NCBI GenBank assembly: GCA_043758755.1
Contig: JAYVMW010000062.1
Span: 4,517 to 68,516, forward strand
Reading direction: 5' to 3'
Origin: Solimicrobium sp043758755
GTDB lineage: Bacteria > Pseudomonadota > Gammaproteobacteria > Burkholderiales > Burkholderiaceae_D
DNA: 64,000 nt
Each line of letters begins with the position of its first letter. The first letter of the stretch is position 1. The notes below the pieces were generated by a model. That model was not told where the DNA came from and ran no database searches. It saw only the letters and a list, made by a program, of their open reading frames with translations. Positions 26,272 through 35,307 of this stretch are shown piece after piece. The position numbers and the translations under genes were made by a program.

Positions 26272-27131
26272 TCGGCACCTGTGGCAACCGGACGGCGCGG
26301 ATCGATACACCATTCGCTCCATGATCCGGCATACAGGCTTGCGCCCGACATGCCCGCCACCTCCAGAGCCAGCAGATTGTGGCATGCCGTCACACCGGAA
26401 CCGCACTGCATGATGCTGGTTCTCGCGTCGGGAAGCAGTTGTGCCCATTCATCATGCAATTGTGCCGGCGTCTTGAACATGCCATTGTCTTGCAGATTGT
26501 CTTTGAAAAAGCGGTTGATGGCGCCCGGTATGTGACCACCTACCGGATCGAGCGTTTCATTTTCACCGCGGAACCGGTCGGGGGAGCGGGCATCCACCAG
26601 CGTATTCTGTTTCGACGTGATATTGATCTGCACTTCATGCGAACTGGCCAGTTTGACCACTGCATCCTGTTCATGAATAGTGCCGCGCCGCGGTGCAGGC
26701 GCACCGGTTGCAATAACGCCGCCGGCTGCATTCCAGGCCTGCAGGCCACCGTTCAATACAGCAACCGCAGTATGTCCTATCCAACGCATCATCCACCACA
26801 GCCGCGCTGCAAATATGCCACCCTGTGCATCGTAGGCGATCACCTGGGTATTGTTGTTGATGCCCCAGGCGCGCAGTTTGGCAACGAACACGTCACGATC
26901 CGGCAATGGATGGCGGCCACAAAATGCGCCAATATCGTTGATTTTATTTCCCGACAGATCAAAGTCCAGATGGGCAAACTGCGCGCCCGGAATATGTCCT
27001 TCAGAATAGGCCGCGCGCCCGGCATTGGAATCAGTCAGATCATGGCGACAATCCAGCACAACCCAGTCTGGGTTATGGATGCTTTTTGCCAATTCCTGGG
27101 CTGAAATCAACGCGGTAAATGCTGCCGACAT
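26268..27131 (-). CDS. sseA: 3-mercaptopyruvate sulfurtransferase
   Basis: Two-rhodanese-domain enzyme moving sulfur from 3-mercaptopyruvate to thiols or cyanide. 287 residues. The active-site loop CGSGVTAC (near residue 237) is the mercaptopyruvate type, not the CRKGVT of thiosulfate:cyanide enzymes. The N-terminal inactive domain starts at WVVLDCRHDL. The ATG at 27131 is preferred over 27185 because GGAG is seven bases upstream. It closes a minus-strand group with a Rieske oxygenase and an EamA transporter. Confidence 0.92.
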   Translation of the reverse strand: MSAAFTALISAQELAKSIHNPDWVVLDCRHDLTDSNAGRAAYSEGHIPGAQFAHLDFDLSGNKINDIGAFCGRHPLPDRDVFVAKLRAWGINNNTQVIAYDAQGGIFAARLWWMMRWIGHTAVAVLNGGLQAWNAAGGVIATGAPAPRRGTIHEQDAVVKLASSHEVQINITSKQNTLVDARSPDRFRGENETLDPVGGHIPGAINRFFKDNLQDNGMFKTPAQLHDEWAQLLPDARTSIMQCGSGVTACHNLLALEVAGMSGASLYAGSWSEWCIDPRRPVATGAD

Positions 27132-27150
27132 TGCCGTTCTCCTTTCGAAA

Positions 27151-28026
27151 TTAAGTATTTTTTGCAGACTGCATGGTCTGCGCATGCAGGTAAGTTGCCA
27201 GTACGCCGCTGATCAAAATAATCAGCATACCCACCCAACTGAGCCAGCTTAACTTATCTTGCCAGACTATAACACCCAGTACGCTCGAAAAAACAATGCC
27301 ACTGTACGATAAATTGGCAGTCAACAGCGGATTGCCAAGACGGTATGCTCTGGTCATGGCCAATTGTGCGGTGCTGGCAAACAGTCCCAAACCCAGCAAC
27401 AGCAGGATCCCCGGATACGTAATGGGATGCCAGTCATGATCGACCAGACCGGCTGCAGAACCAGAGATTGCACTGGTCAGCGAGAAATAAAACACCACAC
27501 GGGTTTCCGGTTCACCCATCAATCCCATTTTGCGCACCTGCAGGTAAGCCAGTGCCGAAAGCACTCCGGAACCCAGCGCAATCAGAGCCACCGGCAACTG
27601 CTCTGCATGCAGGGATGGTTGCAGTAAAAAAACTACGCCGATAAAACTGAGCAGTATGGCAAACGGCAGTTTCCAGTCGAAACGTGTCTTGCTGTGCCAC
27701 CAGTTCAGTCCGAAGAGTATCGCGACGATCCAGATCGGCGACATGTAATTGAGGGTATTGGCCATCGCCAAAGGTAACTTGCCGATGCTGTAAAACCACA
27801 GCCACAATGCGATCACGCCGGTCAGGCCACGGCTGAAATGACGCAGCGGCATGCCTGTTTTAAGACTGACCCGGTTCATTCTTGAAATCGCAAACAGAAA
27901 AACCACACCGAACAGTCCGCGATACATGACGATTTCCGACGTGGTGAAGAATGACGAGGCCAACTTGACGCACACGCCCATGAGTGCAAACAACAGGGCG
28001 GCAAGTACCATCCAGAGCGATTGCAT
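27151..28026 (-). CDS. EamA/DMT-family transporter
   Basis: 291 residues with about ten membrane helices in two EamA repeats (the first from residue 3, the second from about 150, beginning SALAYLQVRKMG). Members export amino acids, metabolites or drugs; the substrate cannot be told from sequence. The start overlaps the upstream Rieske stop by one base (TGATG), so the two are coupled; sseA starts 19 bases downstream. This suggests a shared, possibly sulfur- or amine-related, role, but that is inference. Confidence 0.9.
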   Translation of the reverse strand: MQSLWMVLAALLFALMGVCVKLASSFFTTSEIVMYRGLFGVVFLFAISRMNRVSLKTGMPLRHFSRGLTGVIALWLWFYSIGKLPLAMANTLNYMSPIWIVAILFGLNWWHSKTRFDWKLPFAILLSFIGVVFLLQPSLHAEQLPVALIALGSGVLSALAYLQVRKMGLMGEPETRVVFYFSLTSAISGSAAGLVDHDWHPITYPGILLLLGLGLFASTAQLAMTRAYRLGNPLLTANLSYSGIVFSSVLGVIVWQDKLSWLSWVGMLIILISGVLATYLHAQTMQSAKNT

Positions 28027-29168
28027 CAGGCGGGGTCACTACTTTCATCATGGAAGCGGATGTTGGAGCGGTACCATTCATGAAAATGCTGCATGCCATC
28101 TTCCATCGGCGACTGGTAAGGTCCAGCCTCGCTGACACCGCGTTCAAACAGAATGCGGCGGCCGGCATCCATTCTCATGCCGATCTCATCATCCTCGATA
28201 CAGGTTTCCATGTAAGCAGCCCGTTGCGCTTCAATAAATTCGCGCTCGAACAGATTGATCTCTTCCGGATAATAAAACTCGACCACATTCCGGGTCTTGC
28301 CGGTACCCTGCGGCCACAGGGTCGATACCACCAGCACATGCGGATACCACTCCACCATAATGTTGGGATACAGCGTGAGCCAGATCGCGCCGAACGGTGG
28401 CAGCACACCCCGCCGGAATTTCAGCACCTGTTCCTGCCACGCCTGGTATTTTTTTGACCCCGATTTTAACAGGCCACTGTTGACGCCGACGGTCTGCACG
28501 CTGTAATCGCTGCCAAATTCCCAGCGCAGATCGTCGCAGGTAACAAAGCCGCCCAGACCGGGGTGAAATGGCTCGACGTGATAATCTTCCAGATACACTT
28601 CGATGAAGGTTTTCCAGTTGTAGTCACAGTCATGCACTTCCACGTGATCCAGCATGTAGCCGGTAAAATCGAGGTCTTTGGTGACCGATAACTGACTCAG
28701 TTTTTCCATGACCTGATAGCCATTCTGCTCGAACAGCAGTCCGTTCCAGCTTTGCAGTGCGGTATTGTTCAGCTTTAAACAGGGTGTTTTTTCAAAATGC
28801 GGCGCGCCGAGCAGCTCGCCTTTCAGGTCATACGTCCAGCGGTGCAGCGGGCAGACGATGTTTTTGGCGTTACCGCGCGCACAAGGCGCTTCCATTGTGC
28901 CCATCATCAGAGCCTGACGGTGCCTGCAGACATTGGACAGCAGCTCGATGCCATTGCCGCTTCGGACCAGCATGCGGCCCTGATTTTCGGACGCCAGCGT
29001 GGCAAAATCACCCATGTTGGGTACCATCAGTTCGTGACCGACATAGCGTGGTCCAAGCCGAAACAGTTGTTCCATCTCGCGCGCCAGAAGCGCAGAATCG
29101 AAATAAACAGAAACCGGAAGTTGTGTTGCAGAGCGCTGAAGTTGAGCGAATGTTGCCAGATCGGACAT
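28026..29168 (-). CDS. Rieske non-heme iron oxygenase, alpha-subunit type
   Basis: 380 residues. The Rieske [2Fe-2S] motif is C-x-H-x17-C-x2-H, seen as CRHR and CPLH about residues 79-101. The mononuclear iron site lies in FIEVYLEDYHVEPFH (Asp and two His, near residue 190). This is the architecture of ring-hydroxylating oxygenase alpha subunits and of choline/carnitine monooxygenase-like enzymes. No ferredoxin reductase is nearby, so it must use a distant one. The start at 29168 follows a G-rich ribosome-binding site; an alternative in-frame ATG at 29180 adds four residues. The substrate is unknown. Confidence 0.87.
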   Translation of the reverse strand: MSDLATFAQLQRSATQLPVSVYFDSALLAREMEQLFRLGPRYVGHELMVPNMGDFATLASENQGRMLVRSGNGIELLSNVCRHRQALMMGTMEAPCARGNAKNIVCPLHRWTYDLKGELLGAPHFEKTPCLKLNNTALQSWNGLLFEQNGYQVMEKLSQLSVTKDLDFTGYMLDHVEVHDCDYNWKTFIEVYLEDYHVEPFHPGLGGFVTCDDLRWEFGSDYSVQTVGVNSGLLKSGSKKYQAWQEQVLKFRRGVLPPFGAIWLTLYPNIMVEWYPHVLVVSTLWPQGTGKTRNVVEFYYPEEINLFEREFIEAQRAAYMETCIEDDEIGMRMDAGRRILFERGVSEAGPYQSPMEDGMQHFHEWYRSNIRFHDESSDPA

Positions 29169-29262
29169 CCCCACCCCCATAATCAAGACCAAACCAAGAG
29201 AGAAAGAATCCGCAATGACCAGCACCGTTGAAATGCATTGGTAATTTTGGAAAGAGCCGGCG

Positions 29263-29268
29263 ATTATA
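29263..29268 (-). promoter_or_regulatory. Possible -10 of the Rieske-EamA-sseA operon
   Basis: TATAAT on the minus strand, giving a leader of about 88 bases. No convincing -35 at 16-18 bases. Confidence 0.33.
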
Positions 29269-29450
29269 CCCGAATTATGTTTATGCACGGCACACTCATC
29301 GGTGGACCTCGAAGCAATTTGATTAAATTCCTGGCGAAAATCCTGCGCTTGTGCACCTAAAACATAACAAAATAGAACGACTGTGCTGTAACTTTACAAA
29401 TATAGAGCCGGTTTGCACGGCATTTTGGCTCGGCAGCGATCAAGTTGTTT

Positions 29451-29456
29451 TAGAAT
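29451..29456 (+). promoter_or_regulatory. Possible -10 of the xseB-ispA-dxs operon
   Basis: TAGAAT followed by AGCG, 48 bases before the xseB start, in the same TTAGAAT..GCG context as before glyQ and dusB. No clear -35. Confidence 0.3.
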
Positions 29457-29504
29457 AGCGGGCTAATAGTTGCCTCTGCAACCGTCACATTCAAATTCAC
29501 AACC

Positions 29505-29762
29505 ATGATAAAAAAAACAGTGAACGCCTCTGAAGAACATGCCCAGCCGGCCTCCTTTGAAGCCGCCATGGCCGAACTGACTGCGCTGGTTGCGCGCATG
29601 GAAGCCGGTGAGCTGGCACTGGAAGCATCCGTTACTTCCTATGCCCGGGGCGCGCAACTGGTGCAATACTGTGCAGCACAATTAGAAAAAGTGGAGCAGC
29701 AGGTCAAAATTCTCGACGGTGAAATGTTAAAACCATTCCAGGCCGATTCCGATCCGGCCTGA
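29505..29762 (+). CDS. xseB: Exodeoxyribonuclease VII small subunit
   Basis: 85-residue helical subunit that binds XseA in exonuclease VII, which degrades single-stranded DNA. The core SFEAAMAELTALVARMEAGE and the following helix ending in LEKVEQQVKIL are diagnostic. N- and C-terminal tails are variable. First of xseB-ispA-dxs, an order common in proteobacteria; 37 bases precede ispA. Confidence 0.95.
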   Translation: MIKKTVNASEEHAQPASFEAAMAELTALVARMEAGELALEASVTSYARGAQLVQYCAAQLEKVEQQVKILDGEMLKPFQADSDPA

Positions 29763-29799
29763 TTTCACCCAGCCAAAACCTCTTTACCCCAAGTCCATC

Positions 29800-30765
29800 A
29801 TGCCGATTTCCACCACGTCCAGTTTGAACAATCCGGTGCCCCTGTCAGTCTGGATGAAGCAATGTCAGGACCAGATCGAACTTGCCCTTGCCGAATTTCT
29901 GCCGGCACCTGAACAAACGCCAACCGAATTGCATCAGGCCATGCGCTACGCCGTTCTGGATGGCGGAAAACGGGTGCGCCCACTGCTGATTTATGCTGCC
30001 GGCCAGCTAATGGCTGAAGCCGACCATGCCGAACTGACCCGGGCTGCCTGTGCGCTGGAAATGATCCACGCTTACTCGCTGGTGCATGACGACATGCCGT
30101 GCATGGACAATGACATGCTGCGTCGTGGCAAACCAACCGTGCATGTGAAATACGGCCAGGCCACCGCTCTGCTGGTCGGCGATGCGCTGCAAGCCCAGGC
30201 ATTCCTGATACTGTCCGAAGGAAAAAATCCGGCAGCGCGTCAGCTGAAAATGCTGCAGATTCTGGCCCAGGCGTCCGGTTCGCTCGGCATGTGCGGCGGG
30301 CAGGCGATTGATCTGGCCAGTGTTGGCGTATCATTGACGCGCGCGCAGCTCGAGCAGATGCATCAGTTGAAGACCGGCGCCCTGTTGCGCGCCTCGGTGT
30401 TTCTGGGCGCACTGTGCGGTCAAAAACCGGATCGTCAGGAATTTAACGACGTCGAAATGGCCACACTGAACAGCTATTCACATGCAATTGGACTGGCGTT
30501 CCAGGTTGTCGATGACATTCTGGATGCCACAGCGGATTCAGCGGCACTGGGTAAAACCGCCGGCAAGGATGCGGCTGACAACAAACCGACCTATGTGTCC
30601 ATTCTGGGTCTGGAGGAATCGAAGCATCTGGCAGAAAAATTACGCCTGCAGGCACATGCGGCCCTGGCGGTGTTTTCCACCCCAGATTCCAATTCATCGG
30701 TCCCCGGTTCCAACACCCGGCGTCTTTCCGAGCTGGCTGATTTTATCGTGCAGCGCAGCGCTTAA
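29800..30765 (+). CDS. ispA: Farnesyl diphosphate synthase (polyprenyl synthetase)
   Basis: Condenses DMAPP and IPP to farnesyl diphosphate, the precursor of quinone tails and undecaprenyl phosphate. 321 residues, a little long because of a Ser-rich insert near the C-terminus (TPDSNSSVPGSN). First Asp-rich motif HDDMPCMDNDMLRRG (near residue 97), second FQVVDDILD (near 235). GGKRVRPLL near 50 binds IPP. Between xseB and dxs in one operon. Confidence 0.96.
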   Translation: MPISTTSSLNNPVPLSVWMKQCQDQIELALAEFLPAPEQTPTELHQAMRYAVLDGGKRVRPLLIYAAGQLMAEADHAELTRAACALEMIHAYSLVHDDMPCMDNDMLRRGKPTVHVKYGQATALLVGDALQAQAFLILSEGKNPAARQLKMLQILAQASGSLGMCGGQAIDLASVGVSLTRAQLEQMHQLKTGALLRASVFLGALCGQKPDRQEFNDVEMATLNSYSHAIGLAFQVVDDILDATADSAALGKTAGKDAADNKPTYVSILGLEESKHLAEKLRLQAHAALAVFSTPDSNSSVPGSNTRRLSELADFIVQRSA

Positions 30766-30787
30766 AAGAAATTCACAATGAGCCATC

Positions 30788-32677
30788 ATGACCATGCTTA
30801 ACCAAATCAATTCCCCTGCTGACCTGCGTCTTTTATCGCGCGCCCAGCTCAAACCGCTGGCCGATGAACTGCGTGCTTTTGTGCTGGACTCGGTATCCAA
30901 AACCGGCGGTCATTTATCCTCGAATCTGGGCACGGTCGAACTGACCATCGCTTTGCATTATGTATTCAATACCCCGGAAGACCGGCTGGTCTGGGATGTC
31001 GGTCATCAGACTTATCCGCACAAAATTCTGACCGGCCGGCGCGACCAGATGCACACACTGCGCCAGCTGCACGGCATTTCAGGATTCCCGCGCCGTTCAG
31101 AAAGTGAATACGACACGTTTGGCACAGCCCACTCTTCGACCTCGATATCGGCGGCGCTCGGCATGGCCGTGGCAGCGAAAAACAAAGGTGAAAGCCGACA
31201 TTCAGTTGCCATCATCGGCGACGGTTCGATGACCGCCGGCATGGCGTTTGAAGCACTGAACAATGCCGGTGTGATGGAAGATGTGAATCTGCTGGTGATC
31301 CTGAACGACAACGACATGTCGATATCACCGCCGGTTGGCGCACTGAACCGTTATCTGGCGCGCCTGATGTCGGGTAAATTTTATGCTGCGGCAAAAAATG
31401 TCGGCAAATCGGTATTGCCTTCGCCGGTGCTGGAAATCGCGAAACGCTTTGAAGAACACGCCAAAGGCATGATCATGCCGGCCACCATGTTTGAAGAATT
31501 CGGCTTCAACTATATCGGCCCGATCGACGGTCATGACCTCGATGCACTGATTCCCACTCTGCAAAATTTGAAAAATCTCAAAGGCCCGCAGTTTCTGCAC
31601 GTCGTTACCAAGAAAGGTCAGGGCTACAAACTGGCGGAAGCCGACCCGGTTTTGTATCATGGCCCCGGCAAATTCAATCCCGAGGTCGGGATCAAACCGG
31701 CTCCATCTGCCAAACTGACCTACACCAAAGTCTTTGGCGACTGGCTGTGTGACATGGCCGCACACGATCAACGCCTGATCGGAATTACCCCGGCCATGCG
31801 CGAAGGTTCCGGCATGGTCGAATTTGAACAGCAGTTCCCGGGCCGTTACTATGATGTCGGTATCGCTGAACAACACTCGGTCACCTTTGCCGCCGGCCTG
31901 GCCTGTGAAGGATTGAAACCGGTCGTGGCAATCTATTCCACCTTTTTGCAACGCGCCTACGACCAGCTGATTCATGACGTGGCCCTGCAGAATCTGAATG
32001 TCACGTTTGCTCTGGACCGGGCCGGTCTGGTTGGCGCCGACGGCGCAACCCATGCCGGCAACTATGATCTGGCTTACCTGCGCTGCATTCCGAATATGGT
32101 GATCATGGCCGCGTCCGATGAAAATGAATGCCGTCAGATGCTCAGCACCGGGTTCCACCATCAGGGACCGGCCTCGATCCGTTATCCGCGCGGAGCAGGT
32201 GTTGGCACTGAAGTCTCCAAAGAACTCGACACCATTCCGATGGGCAAGGGCGAAATCCGACGAACCGGCCAGCAGGTGGCAATCATGGCATTTGGCACCA
32301 TGCTGCACCCGGCGCTGCAGGCCGCCGAGCAGCTCGGCGCCACGGTTGCCAATATGCGCTTTGTGAAACCACTTGATGTGGAGCTGATCAAACAACTGGC
32401 CGATTCACACGACATCCTGGTCAGTGTCGAAGAAGGTACCCGGATGGGTGGCGCAGGCTCAGCGATCGCTGAAGCCCTGGCAGAACTGGGAATCAGCAAA
32501 CCGTTGCTGATTCTGGGATTGCCGGATGTATTTATCGACCATGGCGATGCAGGCCAGTTACTGACCCTGTGCGGACTGGACAGTGCCGGGATTCAGAAAT
32601 CAATCCGGCAGGTACTGGATGCCCACGGATCTGACGCACCGCCAGAGCCACGTCTGGTTGTTAACAATAAACTCTAA
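30788..32677 (+). CDS. dxs: 1-deoxy-D-xylulose-5-phosphate synthase
   Basis: Thiamine-diphosphate enzyme joining pyruvate and glyceraldehyde 3-phosphate, the entry to the MEP isoprenoid pathway and to pyridoxal phosphate and thiamine. 629 residues. The ThDP motif runs from IIGDGSMTAG (near residue 143) to the Asn in ILNDND. The catalytic Glu is in YYDVGIAEQHSVTFAAG (near 360). Start at 30788 lies 22 bases after ispA. Its stop is one base from the convergent adenosyltransferase stop. Confidence 0.97.
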   Translation: MTMLNQINSPADLRLLSRAQLKPLADELRAFVLDSVSKTGGHLSSNLGTVELTIALHYVFNTPEDRLVWDVGHQTYPHKILTGRRDQMHTLRQLHGISGFPRRSESEYDTFGTAHSSTSISAALGMAVAAKNKGESRHSVAIIGDGSMTAGMAFEALNNAGVMEDVNLLVILNDNDMSISPPVGALNRYLARLMSGKFYAAAKNVGKSVLPSPVLEIAKRFEEHAKGMIMPATMFEEFGFNYIGPIDGHDLDALIPTLQNLKNLKGPQFLHVVTKKGQGYKLAEADPVLYHGPGKFNPEVGIKPAPSAKLTYTKVFGDWLCDMAAHDQRLIGITPAMREGSGMVEFEQQFPGRYYDVGIAEQHSVTFAAGLACEGLKPVVAIYSTFLQRAYDQLIHDVALQNLNVTFALDRAGLVGADGATHAGNYDLAYLRCIPNMVIMAASDENECRQMLSTGFHHQGPASIRYPRGAGVGTEVSKELDTIPMGKGEIRRTGQQVAIMAFGTMLHPALQAAEQLGATVANMRFVKPLDVELIKQLADSHDILVSVEEGTRMGGAGSAIAEALAELGISKPLLILGLPDVFIDHGDAGQLLTLCGLDSAGIQKSIRQVLDAHGSDAPPEPRLVVNNKL

Positions 32678-32678
32678 G

Positions 32679-33227
32679 TTATTTCCGCTCATGCTTCCAC
32701 AGCACATCGCTGCGGCCGGCATGACGGTTTAACACCCGCGACAACACAAACAACAGATCCGAAAGCCGGTTTAAATATTGGCGGGGTTGCGGATTGACAG
32801 ACTCGGCTTTACCCAGGGTCACCAGCATGCGTTCGGCGCGCCGGCATACCGTACGGCATACGTGTGCCAGAGCCGCAGCGCGTGAACCGCCGGGCAAAAT
32901 GAATTCCTGCAGCGGACTGAGGTCTGCGTTGTATTTTTCCAGCAATGCGTCCAGTCCGGCCACCTGTTCGTCTCTGATCAAAACGTAGCCAGGAATACAC
33001 AATTCACCGCCCAGATCAAACAGATCATGCTGAATCGTCAGAAGTTCGTCAGTCAGTCCGACCGGCAAATTTTCACACAGCAGCAACCCCAGCTGCGAAT
33101 TGAGTTCATCCACATCGCCCATGGCATGGACCCGCAAACTGTCTTTATCGGTGCGGCTGCCGTCGCCCAGTCCGGTAGTACCTTGATCGCCGGTTCTGGT
33201 CGCAATTTTTGATAGTCGGTTACCCAT
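32679..33227 (-). CDS. Corrinoid adenosyltransferase, PduO type
   Basis: 182-residue ATP:cob(I)alamin adenosyltransferase making adenosylcobalamin. The ATP motif TRTGDQGTTGLGDG (residues 10-23) and the C-terminal RYLNR-like segment (seen as PRQYLNRLSDLLFVLSRVLNR) are family signatures. It stands alone, convergent with dxs by one base. No cobalamin riboswitch was found in its leader, so it is probably constitutive and serves imported corrinoids. Confidence 0.92.
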   Translation of the reverse strand: MGNRLSKIATRTGDQGTTGLGDGSRTDKDSLRVHAMGDVDELNSQLGLLLCENLPVGLTDELLTIQHDLFDLGGELCIPGYVLIRDEQVAGLDALLEKYNADLSPLQEFILPGGSRAAALAHVCRTVCRRAERMLVTLGKAESVNPQPRQYLNRLSDLLFVLSRVLNRHAGRSDVLWKHERK

Positions 33228-33463
33228 AGCTGTTACCTCTGTTCTGTATTAATGCGGGGAGTGGGCGGTAGTATAAACGCAAAACCAAGCCCAAATTCTG
33301 CACTTGTTGGGCAATATGCGGCTTATATTGCTGTTTTTTGAGCGACTTTTGCAGAATCGTTGTGCGAATCGCGACTCTTGGTTTAAAGTGGTGCGAAATA
33401 AAATTGCGCTGTCAAATTGTGCTTTCCACACCATCTTTCTGAGCGGCGTCACTGCATTTTCTA

Positions 33464-34093
33464 ATGGGAAAAATGACTAAAACGACCTTACTGTTTTTTG
33501 TAATTCCAAGTCTGCTTCTGAGCGCCAGAGCGAACGCGGACTTTTACACCTGCAAGGATAACTCGGGACACGTTATCTCATCAGATCGCCCGATACCGGA
33601 ATGTGCTGACAAATCAACGCAGGTATTTAAAGAAAATGGTACTTTGAAAGCCCATATTCCCGCGCCTCCCACCCCGGAACAGCGCAAGGCAGCCGAAATT
33701 CAGGAACAGCAGCGTGAGAAAGACGCGCAACATCAGGAAGAACTGAAACGCGAACAACTGTTTTTTATTTCCCATTATCCAAACGAAAATGCGATCGAGC
33801 TTGCACGAACAAGGGAACTCGATGCCATTAACGCCAAAATTGCCATCGAGACGCGCAACCTCGAATCAGCCACGGCAATATTGAATAACAATCAGAGAAT
33901 GCTGCCCAACGTGCCGAAAAATCAGGTAGCCAAAATCAGAGAAACGCAGGCAAAAATCGATGACATGACCCAGTCAGTTCAGGAATCTACCCGTTTGATA
34001 CACAGTTATCAGGCAGAGGCAGCCAACATCAATCAGCAATTTGACGCCACGCATAAACGTTATCTGGAAGTGGTGACTGCAATCAAGCATTAA
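33464..34093 (+). CDS. DUF4124-type exported coiled-coil protein
   Basis: 209 residues. A signal peptide (to about residue 25; TTLLFFVIPSLLLSA, cleavage near ANA) is followed by a DUF4124-like module (FYTCKDNSGHVISSDRPIPEC, with two Cys that could pair). A Gln/Glu-rich helical region follows (residues about 70-205), likely coiled coil. Periplasmic location is expected. The first ATG at 33464 and a second at 33473 are both possible. Neighbours give no functional hint. Confidence 0.8.
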   Translation: MGKMTKTTLLFFVIPSLLLSARANADFYTCKDNSGHVISSDRPIPECADKSTQVFKENGTLKAHIPAPPTPEQRKAAEIQEQQREKDAQHQEELKREQLFFISHYPNENAIELARTRELDAINAKIAIETRNLESATAILNNNQRMLPNVPKNQVAKIRETQAKIDDMTQSVQESTRLIHSYQAEAANINQQFDATHKRYLEVVTAIKH

Positions 34094-34111
34094 CTGTTCA
34101 GGCGCAGCGGG

Positions 34112-35239
34112 TCAGCGCGGATACATCGCCCCCAGCACGCGCGGACCGGCAGCGCCAGTGACTTCAGACAGGTTGCCAGGCTCTCGCTCCACGTGACGAT
34201 GTGCCAGCCAGGCAAAGGCCAGTGCTTCAACGTGATTCGGCGCTACCCCTAATACCTCAGTACTTTCCACGCTCACCGGTTTACTGCCTGCATCCAGGGC
34301 AATCTGGATCAGCTCGATCAGATTCTTGTTGTAGGCGCCACCGCCACAGATATACACCTGCTGCACATCAGTTGCACAGGTCTGGATGGCATCAGCCAGA
34401 GTATGGGCAGTCAGGGCACACAGAGTCGCCTGGACATCAACGGGAGCAAGCGCACTGAACACGCTCAATTTGTTGTTCAGCCACTCTTCGTGAAACAGAT
34501 CGCGGCCGGTGCTTTTCGGAGGCGACTTATAGAAAAACGCTTCATCCATCAAATGCGCCAGCAACACGGTATTGATCCTGCCATGCCGGGCCCAGTCGCC
34601 GTTGAAATCAAATGCTTGTGATTTATGACGCATAATCCATGCGTCCATCAGGACATTGCCCGGACCGGTATCGAATCCACGCGTAGCTCCATCCGAACTC
34701 AAAATGCTGATGTTGCTGATGCCGCCGATATTGGCCACAACACGGGTTTGTCCATCCTTGCCAAACACGCTTCGATGGTAGGCTGGCACCAGCGGCGCGC
34801 CCTGACCGCCGGCAGCGATGTCGCGACTGCGAAAATCGGCAATCACATCGATATCGGTCAGTTCGGCGAGCAGGGCAGGATTGTTGATCTGCATGGTATA
34901 GCCGTATTCAGGCCTGTGCCGGACTGTTTGTCCGTGCACACCGATTGCAGTAATTTTTTCAGGATACAGTCCGGTATTTTTCAGCAATTGCAGAACACAT
35001 TCGGCATACACCAGCACCAGCTGATTGGCAGCCTGAGAGGCGCGATGGATTTCATCAAATCCGCTGAACTGCAATGCGAACAGTGAAGCGCGCAAGTCGG
35101 AACTGAACGGTACGTAGCTCGCACTCAGCTGCTGCATCTGGCCGGTACCATTCTCATCTTGGCGCTCTTCCATGCCAATGAGCACACCATCAACTCCATC
35201 CAAACTGGTGCCGGACATTAAGCCGATGTAATAGCGCAT
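34112..35239 (-). CDS. anmK: Anhydro-N-acetylmuramic acid kinase
   Basis: Converts 1,6-anhydro-MurNAc released from peptidoglycan to MurNAc-6-phosphate. 375 residues from ATG 35239 (a TTG two codons earlier is less likely). The N-terminal YIGLMSGTSLDGVDGVL is the family signature. The sugar and phosphate sites are seen in GFDTGPGNVLMDAW and in VYICGGGAYN. It stands 68 bases behind an M23 endopeptidase gene, also a cell-wall enzyme. It complements amgK-murU at 20 kb, though the MurNAc-6-phosphate phosphatase between them must lie elsewhere. Confidence 0.95.
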   Translation of the reverse strand: MRYYIGLMSGTSLDGVDGVLIGMEERQDENGTGQMQQLSASYVPFSSDLRASLFALQFSGFDEIHRASQAANQLVLVYAECVLQLLKNTGLYPEKITAIGVHGQTVRHRPEYGYTMQINNPALLAELTDIDVIADFRSRDIAAGGQGAPLVPAYHRSVFGKDGQTRVVANIGGISNISILSSDGATRGFDTGPGNVLMDAWIMRHKSQAFDFNGDWARHGRINTVLLAHLMDEAFFYKSPPKSTGRDLFHEEWLNNKLSVFSALAPVDVQATLCALTAHTLADAIQTCATDVQQVYICGGGAYNKNLIELIQIALDAGSKPVSVESTEVLGVAPNHVEALAFAWLAHRHVEREPGNLSEVTGAAGPRVLGAMYPR

Positions 35240-35307
35240 GTGCAATTACTTTCGCGTGTTAAAAGCACCGGAGGAAGTCCCGTTTGAGTGTCGCAGTCTG
35301 CACTTGA

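Larger units (their letters stand above)
29169..29504. other. Divergent intergenic region between the Rieske gene and xseB (336 bases)
   Basis: AT-rich, with a -10 candidate on each strand (minus 29268-29263, plus 29451-29456) and no gene-like frame. The stretch 29300-29400 shows no recognised element. Confidence 0.6.

Noticed and set aside
26379..27104. 241-codon plus-strand frame opposite sseA
   Set aside because: Shadow of the sulfurtransferase, no ribosome site and no domain.
33249..33452. 67-codon minus-strand frame in the gap before the DUF4124 gene
   Set aside because: No Shine-Dalgarno and no family resemblance. The gap more likely holds the promoters of the adenosyltransferase and DUF4124 genes.
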